Part shown: positions 53,794 to 60,828 of the stretch, in pieces
Layout of the letters: every line of letters begins with the position of its first letter
Numbering within the stretch: position 1 is the first letter of the stretch
From: an uncultured Paraprevotella sp.
Lineage (GTDB): Bacteria > Bacteroidota > Bacteroidia > Bacteroidales > Bacteroidaceae
Length of the DNA: 64,000 nucleotides
Assembly (NCBI GenBank): GCA_944321365.1
Contig: CALULA010000005.1
Location: 1-64,000, forward strand
Direction: 5' to 3'
The notes under the pieces: generated by a model
The model's database searches: none
Seen by the model: the letters and a program-made list of their open reading frames with translations, nothing else
What the model was told of the DNA's origin: nothing
Position numbers and translations under genes: made by a program

Positions 53794-54732
53794 ATGAAAC
53801 AAAACATTTTCAATCCGACACGCTGCGCAAACTACCTGCGCAAAGACTGGACCGAAAACAGCATACTGTTACCGCTGCATTTCGTACTGATATATAGCGG
53901 CCTGACCGCACTGTTCTTCTGGATGGACTTCACCAAGACACAGTCCGTAGTCCATGCCCTTCAGACGCTCTCTGAAGGGAAAGAACCACCAAGCGGCAGT
54001 TACCGGATTCTGCTGGAGTATGCCGCCCAAGGCATAGACCGGAACTGGGAATTCCTTGCCTACACGGCCTCGATCTGTTTCATAATATATCTAGCTTTCA
54101 CAGGAAGTACATTCTTCATGGCTTCCAAACACAAGCGGGAATATATCGCCGACCTGACCTTCCCCGTATCGGACATGGAAAAAGCCATAGCCCGGTGGAT
54201 CAGAATAGCCCTCGTACCGCTCCCGCTTTTCTGGACCGCCGCCGTGCTGGCCGACTTCACACGCATCGGACTCATCCATGCCGTCTATCCGGAGGTCTCG
54301 CTGGCCTTTCCCGTTCCCTGGACCGGAAGCTGCGGTACATCTCTCTCAAGATATATTCCGGAAGGCTACGCCATCCAGGCCTTATTTATACTTGGGGCTA
54401 CTTACTGGCGCAAGAAACCTTTTCCCAAAACGCTGAGTTGCCTGTTGCTTCTCGGACTGCTCTCTTTTGCTGTTCTCTATTTCAATGTACGTTTCTTCAT
54501 GGACCCGATACGCAGCTACCACCCCATTCCGGCCCAATGGTCCGACGGATGGTTCTACGGTACACTTACATTCCTCATCCTTTTCGGCTACATCCTGAGC
54601 TATATCCGCATGCGCCGGGCCTCGCTCAGAGTGTCGTGGAAAGACGCGACGACACTGACTCTTCTCATTGTGGTACTCATCGGGCTGTCCTTCAGCCTGT
54701 GGATGCCGCATTTCATTGTGAATAATTTCTGA
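53794..54732 (+). CDS. ABC-associated membrane protein 3
   Basis: A 312-residue membrane protein with about six helices and a start (CANYLRKDWTENSILLPLHF) like the other two. It shares the PVSDMEKAIARWIRIALVPL segment pattern with membrane protein 2. It closes the operon. The ATG at 53794 is used because the earlier in-frame sequence overlaps the upstream gene. It is followed by the inverted-repeat element, whose current leftward promoter would transcribe against its 3' end. Confidence 0.78.
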   Translation: MKQNIFNPTRCANYLRKDWTENSILLPLHFVLIYSGLTALFFWMDFTKTQSVVHALQTLSEGKEPPSGSYRILLEYAAQGIDRNWEFLAYTASICFIIYLAFTGSTFFMASKHKREYIADLTFPVSDMEKAIARWIRIALVPLPLFWTAAVLADFTRIGLIHAVYPEVSLAFPVPWTGSCGTSLSRYIPEGYAIQALFILGATYWRKKPFPKTLSCLLLLGLLSFAVLYFNVRFFMDPIRSYHPIPAQWSDGWFYGTLTFLILFGYILSYIRMRRASLRVSWKDATTLTLLIVVLIGLSFSLWMPHFIVNNF

Positions 54733-54769
54733 CAGGAAAAAGAAAAAAACTAAAGATTCAGGGAATAAA

Positions 54770-54777
54770 TACGTTTG
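54770..54777 (+). promoter_or_regulatory. possible fixed rightward -7 box before the inverted repeats
   Basis: TACGTTTG matches TAnnTTTG but lacks a TTTG at the -33 distance. If active, its transcript would run through the whole inverted-repeat element into the exported-protein operon. Confidence 0.3.
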
Positions 54778-54790
54778 GTTTTCAGCTAAA

Positions 54791-54975
54791 TTGTCTCTTG
54801 GAAAGAGAGCGACCAACACCACAAAAGTACATAAAAACCACAAAAAAAGGAAACATTAAGTTGACTTTTTTCACATGATTCTGTAAGATATACGCGAGAA
54901 AAAACGCGCACATTCCCGGCAAACGATTCACCCACAGCGACATATACAGCCGGTCGCTCTCTTTCCAAGAGACAA
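54791..54975. promoter_or_regulatory. putative invertible promoter bounded by perfect 24-bp inverted repeats
   Basis: The arms at 54791-54814 and 54952-54975 are perfect 24-base inverted copies around a 137-base spacer. Each arm contains a dyad (TCTCTT-GGA-AAGAGA) with an asymmetric centre, as recombinase crossover sites often have. The spacer holds one clear Bacteroides box, TACTTTTG on the minus strand (54829-54822), which points left, away from the operon at 55029. Inversion would turn it to the right, about 80-90 bases before the first ATG. This matches phase-variable promoters known in Bacteroides. No recombinase gene is in the window. Confidence 0.8.
54822..54829 (-). promoter_or_regulatory. 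-7 box inside the invertible element (leftward as assembled)
   Basis: CAAAAGTA on the plus strand is TACTTTTG on the minus strand. It is the only TAnnTTTG match in the 137-base spacer, with T-rich sequence upstream on its strand. Confidence 0.6.
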
Positions 54976-55028
54976 GCCATCAGGGAATCCGAAAACTATA
55001 GAGTAGGAATAATCAAAAACGGAACAAA

Positions 55029-55568
55029 ATGAAAAAGTTACTAATGACCCTGGCTGTTATTCTCACTGTCGGAACAACACTTCAAGCACAGACCAAAGAA
55101 GACATGCAGGCTTCGCAAGAACGTTGTGAAAAACTACAGAAACTGCTGGACAAAAAGCCCAAAAGCACAGGCGTTTCCGACGTGGACGCCTATGTGGACT
55201 GGGTCAACACGGCAGCCATCGCCTCCATCGCCAACACGGAGCAGCTGCAAAACCTCTACTACCGTTCTATCGGGGAGACAAAAGACGGTGTGACAGACGT
55301 CACCATCAAGAAGCCGACATTGGAAGAACTCACGGCCTTGAGCGCGACCATAACCGCTCAAGCCGTATCAATTAAGGAAGCAACCGGGACAGCTGAAAAA
55401 GCCATGTCGGCTTCGGGAAAAGAAAAAAATCCGATGAAAGCCGGCAAGATTGCCAAAGCCATGGCTTATACCAAAGACGCTTACCCCATCCTTTTGGAAG
55501 AGTCTGCCGCACAGACAAAGGCCATCGGCGAGATGATCGAAACGGCCAAAACCGCAAAAAACCTCTGA
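55029..55568 (+). CDS. exported hypothetical protein, phase-variable operon gene 1
   Basis: A 179-residue protein with a signal peptide (LLMTLAVILTVGTTLQAQ). The mature part is helical and rich in Ala, Lys and Glu, with few aromatics, and could form a helical bundle or coiled coil (TALSATITAQAVSIKEATGT). I do not recognise a family. It is the first gene after the invertible element and is followed by the CsgG-like gene with a single base between. Confidence 0.85.
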   Translation: MKKLLMTLAVILTVGTTLQAQTKEDMQASQERCEKLQKLLDKKPKSTGVSDVDAYVDWVNTAAIASIANTEQLQNLYYRSIGETKDGVTDVTIKKPTLEELTALSATITAQAVSIKEATGTAEKAMSASGKEKNPMKAGKIAKAMAYTKDAYPILLEESAAQTKAIGEMIETAKTAKNL

Positions 55569-55569
55569 C

Positions 55570-56403
55570 ATGAACAGGTTAATAGTTTGCCTTCTGCTTG
55601 CGTGTGGCCTCAACAGCCACGCGCAAGCCCCACTGGATACCCGCCCGGTGGTGGGCGTAGCGGCTTTCACATGCGATGGCGATGAGAAATATTCCGGACT
55701 GGTGACGGAGAAAGTCGTGGAAATGCTGACCAACACCAAACGGTTTCAAGTGGTGGACCGCACCAGCCGTGACAAGATAAAAGCCGAACTGGAACTGCAA
55801 AAGAGTGAGGAATTCATCGACAGTGAAAACCTCGTAGAGCAAGACATCGCCGTAGGAGCTGAAAAAATGATTACCGGACACATCAACAAAATCCCGGTCT
55901 ATGCCATCAAGAACGCCAACGGAACCATAAAAGGATACAAGGGCAGCGTCTCTTTCCAGATGAAAGTCGTAGACGTGGCCACCGGACTCAGCACCGAGGC
56001 AGCCAGCTTCGACGGCAAAGCCAGCCAGCTGATGCTCTCGCCGGAAAGTGCCGTGACGCAAGCCATGCAGAGCCTGCAAGGCGAACTGGAAGAATATTTC
56101 CGCAAGAACTTCCCCGTGAAAGGTAAAATCATCAAGATTCTGTCCGAGAAAAAAGGAAAAGCCGCCACAATACTGGTAAACGCCGGGCAGCGTCAGGGCA
56201 TCCGTGAAGGAGACAGATTCACGGTGTCTTTCGTCGAGACGATAGAGGGCGAGCCTTATCCGCAGGAAATCGGAGAGGTCGAAGTGGAGAAACTTTCCGG
56301 CGAAACGTTCTCTGAATGCAAGGTTCCGTCCGATATCGGAGAGAAAATCAAATCTATGTTTATCGCAAATACAGAGCTGCAATGCAGCCTCATCATTAAA
56401 TAA
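55570..56403 (+). CDS. CsgG-like exported protein with FlgT-like C-terminal domain
   Basis: A 277-residue exported protein. The N-terminus has a signal that could end at a lipobox (CLLLAC, Cys near residue 12) or at SHAQA. Residues 25-165 resemble the CsgG/HfaB/FlgO fold: VVGVAAFTCDGDEKYSGLVT, then TNTKRFQVVDRTSRDKIKAE and AVGAEKMITGHINKIPVYA. Residues 185-270 look like an FlgT-type C-terminal beta domain (GKAATILVNAGQRQGIREGD). CsgG itself is a curli secretion pore; others of this fold are periplasmic scaffolds, so a pore role is not shown here. It is the second of five exported-protein genes. Confidence 0.72.
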   Translation: MNRLIVCLLLACGLNSHAQAPLDTRPVVGVAAFTCDGDEKYSGLVTEKVVEMLTNTKRFQVVDRTSRDKIKAELELQKSEEFIDSENLVEQDIAVGAEKMITGHINKIPVYAIKNANGTIKGYKGSVSFQMKVVDVATGLSTEAASFDGKASQLMLSPESAVTQAMQSLQGELEEYFRKNFPVKGKIIKILSEKKGKAATILVNAGQRQGIREGDRFTVSFVETIEGEPYPQEIGEVEVEKLSGETFSECKVPSDIGEKIKSMFIANTELQCSLIIK

Positions 56404-56415
56404 GAACTTCCGACC

Positions 56416-56862
56416 ATGTTACGCAAAATCATCACATTGCTTTGCCTGACCTTGTGCATCATGACCTACGCACAGGAACGGGTCAATTTCCAGACCGACG
56501 GACCGGGCGTCATCTCGCTCCGCGTCACCGCCTACGGCAAGAAAGCCAAAGACGCCACGGCCAACGCCGAAATGGCGGCCGTCAAATCCATCCTGTTCCG
56601 CGGCGTACCGGGCTCGAATCAAGTAGAGACACCATTGGCGGGAACGGACGAAGATGCCATCATGACACAGCACAAAGACTATTTCAACGAACTGTTCGGC
56701 AACGGGCGTTACCGCAGTTTCATACTTTCCAACGTGCTCGTCACCGGATTCGCCAAGGACGCCACCAAGAAAAAATGCCTCACAGCAGACATAAAAGTCA
56801 ACCTCAATGCCCTGCGCAGCGATTTGGAAACACACCAGGTTATCCGCAAATTCGGATTCTGA
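56416..56862 (+). CDS. exported hypothetical protein, phase-variable operon gene 3
   Basis: A 148-residue protein with a signal peptide (TLLCLTLCIMTYAQ). The mature domain has an alanine-rich helix (KKAKDATANAEMAAVKSILF) followed by beta-rich sequence, a pattern seen in small envelope proteins of the LPP20 type, but the match is too weak to name. It follows the CsgG-like gene by 12 bases. Confidence 0.82.
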   Translation: MLRKIITLLCLTLCIMTYAQERVNFQTDGPGVISLRVTAYGKKAKDATANAEMAAVKSILFRGVPGSNQVETPLAGTDEDAIMTQHKDYFNELFGNGRYRSFILSNVLVTGFAKDATKKKCLTADIKVNLNALRSDLETHQVIRKFGF

Positions 56863-56896
56863 CCTCACCAAAATACTAACCTTCATATAGCAGAAA

Positions 56897-57769
56897 ATGA
56901 AAAAGACACTCCTTATCATAGCCGCCTTACTGCCCGCATGGTTAAACGCCATGGCCCAGGACGTGGCCACCGTACAACCCAAAATCATGGTCATCCCCTA
57001 TACTCAGGAAGGAGAGGACCTGCGCACCGTGCTTGAAGATGACGCGAACAAACGTATCGTCCTGACCAAGATTAAAGAGTCGTTCGACAACCGCGGCTTT
57101 TCCACTGTCGACTTTACAGCCAAGGTGAAGGCCGTTTCGCAAAACGCAGCGTTCACGGCAGACAACCAGTCTGATCTGAAAAGCATGCTCATTGAGAGTT
57201 CGGGAGCCGACATCTATGTAGAAGCAGAAATCCTCGTTAATCTCTCATCGACCGGCAACTCCGTGCGCATCATCCTCACGGGTTATGACACATCCACCGG
57301 CACGTCGCTCTCTAACAAAGTCGGCGAAAGCGGGAAATTCTATACCGACGACATTGGGAAATTGGCCAGCAAAGCCGTAGAACAGTGCTCCGAAGAGTTC
57401 CTGAGCACCATGCAAACCAAGTTCAACGACATTGTGGAAAACGGACGTTCCGTCATTATCAACTTCGGCTTTGACAACAGTTCTCCCTACACCATGTCGT
57501 CCGAAGTAGGCACACAGGGCCTGCAATTGTCCGACGAGCTGGAGCTGTGGATGGAAGAGAACGCCTACAAAAACAACTACCACATCCAAGGCGTCACGGA
57601 CAAGCAGATGATTTTCGACGATGTGCGCATCCCGCTGAAAGACCCGAAAACCGGCCGCAACTACAACGCCAACCGCTTCGGACTTGAGATTTTCAAGTTC
57701 ATGAAAGGTCTCGGACTGCAGATACAGAGAGATGTGAAAGGAAACACCATCTATATTACCATCAATTAA
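56897..57769 (+). CDS. DUF6175-like exported protein
   Basis: A 290-residue protein with a signal peptide ending near NAMAQ. The first half (KIMVIPYTQEGEDLRTVLED, ANKRIVLTKIKESFDNRGFS, ADIYVEAEILVN) has the same general layout as CsgG/FlgO-type domains. I recall this as DUF6175, with moderate certainty. The second half (VIINFGFDNSSPYTM to the C-terminus) is a separate alpha/beta domain. It is the fourth gene of the operon. Confidence 0.75.
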   Translation: MKKTLLIIAALLPAWLNAMAQDVATVQPKIMVIPYTQEGEDLRTVLEDDANKRIVLTKIKESFDNRGFSTVDFTAKVKAVSQNAAFTADNQSDLKSMLIESSGADIYVEAEILVNLSSTGNSVRIILTGYDTSTGTSLSNKVGESGKFYTDDIGKLASKAVEQCSEEFLSTMQTKFNDIVENGRSVIINFGFDNSSPYTMSSEVGTQGLQLSDELELWMEENAYKNNYHIQGVTDKQMIFDDVRIPLKDPKTGRNYNANRFGLEIFKFMKGLGLQIQRDVKGNTIYITIN

Positions 57770-57782
57770 CAGCCTCAACAAT

Positions 57783-58709
57783 ATGAAAAGATATGTCATC
57801 CTATCCATCCTGTGCTGCTGGTTCGCCGCAGCACAGGCGCAGTCCGTCGGAAACATCTCCATCGGAGTTGTCGTTCCTGAGCAACAGGACGAAATCAAGA
57901 GCGATGCATTCCGACTGCTGGCCACGCGCATGAAAGCCATTGCCGCATCAAACGGCATCTCATCCGACCTGAACGGCACATTCGTCATGTACCCCGTCGT
58001 GAACATCACCGACGACCAATTAGTGGAAGGCGGCCTGAAAAACTTCCGTCTTGTCGAATTAGAGCTGTCGCTCTTCATCCGCCAGCTTTCCACCGGAGCG
58101 GAATTCGGCACGTGCTCCAAAGCCCTGAAAGGAAACGGGCGCAGCCTGACAGAGGCCGTCCGCAATGCTTTTGCCGGCATCAATCCCAAAGAAAACACCT
58201 ACGCCAACTTCATCACACAGGCCAAGGCCCAAATCACCAGCTATTTTACATCCAACCGGACCACTTTATTGGAGAAGGCAAAAAGCATGGCCACCATGCA
58301 ACAATATGAAGAGGCTCTGGCACTGCTCATGACCTACCCGCAGACTCTGCCGGGCGCAGACGAAGTGAACCGGGCGGCTATAACCATCTATAAAAGCTAT
58401 CAGAACAGCATCTGCTCGCAACTGCTGTCCGAAACACGGAGTGCCGTTGCTGTCCAAGACTATGCCGCTGCAGCCAGCACCCTGGCGCAAATCGACAGCG
58501 AATCCGACTGTCATGAGGAAGCTGTCCGGCTGTCGAAACAGATAGGGAACGAAATCAAGGCACAACAGAACGCGGAAAAGGAACTCATCCTGAAAACAAT
58601 GCAGCAAGAACATGACCTGGAAGTGCGGCGCATCAATGCCATCAAAGCCATTGCCACCAGCTATTTCCAGCATCAGCCGCAAATCACTTACACACAGATT
58701 GTCAGATAA
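57783..58709 (+). CDS. exported hypothetical protein, phase-variable operon gene 5
   Basis: A 308-residue protein with a signal peptide ending near AAAQAQ. Residues 20-140 are an alpha/beta domain (SDAFRLLATRMKAIAASNGI, FRLVELELSLFIRQLSTGAE) of the same general style as its neighbours. Residues 155-270 are helical with TPR-like features (SMATMQQYEEALALLMTYPQ). The C-terminus is a charged helix (LILKTMQQEHDLEVRRINAI). No family recognised. It closes the operon, 13 bases after gene 4. Confidence 0.82.
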   Translation: MKRYVILSILCCWFAAAQAQSVGNISIGVVVPEQQDEIKSDAFRLLATRMKAIAASNGISSDLNGTFVMYPVVNITDDQLVEGGLKNFRLVELELSLFIRQLSTGAEFGTCSKALKGNGRSLTEAVRNAFAGINPKENTYANFITQAKAQITSYFTSNRTTLLEKAKSMATMQQYEEALALLMTYPQTLPGADEVNRAAITIYKSYQNSICSQLLSETRSAVAVQDYAAAASTLAQIDSESDCHEEAVRLSKQIGNEIKAQQNAEKELILKTMQQEHDLEVRRINAIKAIATSYFQHQPQITYTQIVR

Positions 58710-58789
58710 ACGGTCATTTCGCCCCACAGTCAACCGCCCGGATGGCAAATTTTGTATTGAAAAACCTTTGGCCGAAACAGATTTATGCT

Positions 58790-58797
58790 TAGCTTTG
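58790..58797 (+). promoter_or_regulatory. -7 box for the GH43 gene
   Basis: TAGCTTTG lies 34 bases upstream of the ATG at 58831, separating this gene from the exported-protein operon. Confidence 0.65.
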
Positions 58798-58830
58798 TCC
58801 CAGTAAAACCCAAAAGACAAATACTGACGC

Positions 58831-60735
58831 ATGAAAAAACAAACCATCTGGGCGGCACTGACACTGGCCGCAACACTAACCTACGGACAAGCCCAAACAA
58901 AAGACACCCCTGCAGAAACAGACTTTGAAGGCTATCTCTTCGCCTACTTTGAGGGAACAGGAGAAGCTAAACAACGGGAACAACTGCGCTTTGCCCTCAG
59001 CAACGACGGAGTCAACTGGCGGGCACTCAACGGCAACCGCCCCGTCATCTCTTCCGACACCATCAGCGAGAGCGGAGGCATCCGCGACCCGCACATCCTG
59101 CGGGGAACGGACGGACGCTTCTATATCGTGGCCACAGACATGAATGTGGAACGGAACGGCTGGAAGGAGAATCCGGGTATCGTACTGATGAGCTCGGACG
59201 ACCTGATCAACTGGAAACATGCCAAAATCAATCTGGCAAGAGACTATCCCAAACACTTCGGCAACGCCTACTGGGTGTGGGCCCCACAGACCATCTACGA
59301 CCGCAAGGCGAAAAAATACATGATTTACTTCACCCTGCAGCGCAACGACCGCAAGAGCCTCATCACCTATTACGCCTATGCCAACAAAGACTTCACCGGA
59401 TTTGAAAGCGAGCCCAAGCAACTTTTCTCTGCCAAATACGGCAGCATCGATAACGACATCATCGAAAAAGACGGCACTTATCACCTATTTTATAAAGGAA
59501 ACACCAAAGACAATAACGGAAAGGAAATCAAGAACGGCATACAGCAGGCTGTCTCAAAAAAGCTGAAAGGCAAATGGAAAGAAGACTTCAGGTACGTGGA
59601 CGCGTATGCCGGAAAGACAGCCGTTGAAGGCTCAAGCGTCTTCAAACTGAACGGCAAGGACGAATACGTTCTGATGTATGACATGTACACCACAGGGCGG
59701 TATGAATATCAGACCAGCACCGACCTGTACAACTTTTCTGAGCCAAAGCCTTTCACAAAAGACTTTTCCCCACGCCACGGTTCGGTCATCTCACTGACAC
59801 ATGACGAATTGCAACGACTTCAGGAAAAATGGGGCTACGTGGTCAGATATGAGTTTGAAAGCCATGGCAACCCCATCATACGCCACCTGCACACTGCCGA
59901 CCCCGCCGCTCTGGTCAAAGGAGACACCCTCTGGCTTTTCGCCGGACACGACCTGAACGGCAACCAGAACAACTATGTCATGAAAGACTGGCTCCTGTTC
60001 TCCACAACCGACATGAAGCACTGGACGCAGCACCCCGTCCCGCTGACCATCGAGGAGTTCAAATGGGCGGCAAGCAAACAAGCCTACGCCGGACACGCGG
60101 TGGAACGCAACGGCAAGTACTACTGGTATGTCAGCACAAACTGGTGCGGCATCGGAGTGGCCGTGGCAGACCAAATCACCGGTCCGTACAAAGACGCGCT
60201 GGGCAAGCCTATACTGACAAACCGGGACTGTTTCGACTCGAAACACAGTTGGGCATGTATCGACCCGGCCGTGTTCATCGATGACGACGGACAAGCCTAC
60301 CTTGTCTGGGGAAACGGGGAGTGCTACATCGTCAAGCTGAAAGACAACATGATTGAGACCGAAGGCGAAGTGAAGCGCATCCCGATAGACGAGAAACATC
60401 CGTTCACCGAAGCCCCGTGGATTCACAAATACAACGGCAAGTATTACCTGACATACGCCAGCGAATGGCCGGAAAAAATCGCTTATGCCGTGGCCGACCA
60501 TGTCGAAGGTCCTTATGAAGTGAAAGGCGTTATCTCCGAAATCGCCGGCAACAGCAACACCACCCATCCGGCTATCGTGAACTTCAAGGGACAGTGGATC
60601 TTCATCAGCCACAACGGCGGCCTTCCCGACGGAACCAGTTACAGCCGTTCCATCGTGGCCGAACCCATGGAATACAACGCCGACGGCACCATCAAAAACA
60701 TCCCGCCGACTGCAGAAGGCGTGAGACCTTTATAA
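58831..60735 (+). CDS. exported tandem GH43-type beta-propeller protein
   Basis: A 634-residue protein with a signal peptide (AALTLAATLTYGQAQ) and two five-bladed propeller domains. The first (about 33-335) has the GH43 general-base region SGGIRDPHILRGTDGRFYIV and a proton-donor-type strand near AVEGSSVFKLNGKDEYVLMY. The second (about 345-625) has ACIDPAVFIDDDGQAYLVWG and TEAPWIHKYNGKYYLTYASE, which carry the catalytic Asp and Glu of active GH43 enzymes. So the second domain looks active, and the first may be a partner or a second active site. Arabinan- or xylan-type linkages are likely. No SusC/D pair is next to it. Confidence 0.85.
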   Translation: MKKQTIWAALTLAATLTYGQAQTKDTPAETDFEGYLFAYFEGTGEAKQREQLRFALSNDGVNWRALNGNRPVISSDTISESGGIRDPHILRGTDGRFYIVATDMNVERNGWKENPGIVLMSSDDLINWKHAKINLARDYPKHFGNAYWVWAPQTIYDRKAKKYMIYFTLQRNDRKSLITYYAYANKDFTGFESEPKQLFSAKYGSIDNDIIEKDGTYHLFYKGNTKDNNGKEIKNGIQQAVSKKLKGKWKEDFRYVDAYAGKTAVEGSSVFKLNGKDEYVLMYDMYTTGRYEYQTSTDLYNFSEPKPFTKDFSPRHGSVISLTHDELQRLQEKWGYVVRYEFESHGNPIIRHLHTADPAALVKGDTLWLFAGHDLNGNQNNYVMKDWLLFSTTDMKHWTQHPVPLTIEEFKWAASKQAYAGHAVERNGKYYWYVSTNWCGIGVAVADQITGPYKDALGKPILTNRDCFDSKHSWACIDPAVFIDDDGQAYLVWGNGECYIVKLKDNMIETEGEVKRIPIDEKHPFTEAPWIHKYNGKYYLTYASEWPEKIAYAVADHVEGPYEVKGVISEIAGNSNTTHPAIVNFKGQWIFISHNGGLPDGTSYSRSIVAEPMEYNADGTIKNIPPTAEGVRPL

Positions 60736-60766
60736 AAAAACGTACCTCATCAAGCTTTTTTTTTCA

Positions 60767-60774
60767 TAACTTTG
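60767..60774 (+). promoter_or_regulatory. -7 box for the TonB-dependent receptor
   Basis: TAACTTTG lies 55 bases upstream of the ATG at 60829. It immediately precedes the hairpin at 60777-60800, which therefore covers the expected start of transcription. Confidence 0.6.
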
Positions 60775-60776
60775 CA

Positions 60777-60805
60777 ACGCCCGCTGGAAACAACGGGCGT
60801 TTTTA
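60777..60805 (+). terminator. terminator of the GH43 gene
   Basis: A 7-bp stem ACGCCCG (60777-60783) with 60794-60800 and a T run after it. Because the next promoter box lies just before it, it may also form at the 5' end of the receptor mRNA. Confidence 0.65.
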
Positions 60806-60828
60806 TTCATTATTATAATCTATATTTT

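Noticed and set aside
53820..53850. Two TGCGCAAA copies near the start of membrane protein 3 as another repeat array
   Set aside because: They are 13 bases apart, lie in coding sequence and encode a normal Leu/Cys-Arg/Ala-Lys stretch; they do not show the 22-base register.
54791..54975. The 24-bp inverted repeats as a transcription terminator or RNA hairpin
   Set aside because: A 137-base loop is far too long for a terminator, no T run follows the right arm, and the arms enclose a promoter box. An RNA structure cannot be fully excluded if the box at 54770 is used.
54791..54975. A miniature insertion sequence (MITE)
   Set aside because: No target-site duplication flanks the arms (bases outside them differ), no second copy is in the window, and the dyad inside each arm fits a crossover site better.
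60736..60828. Cobalamin riboswitch before the BtuB-like receptor
   Set aside because: The gap is only 93 bases and is filled by the GH43 terminator and the promoter; no B12-box sequence was seen.
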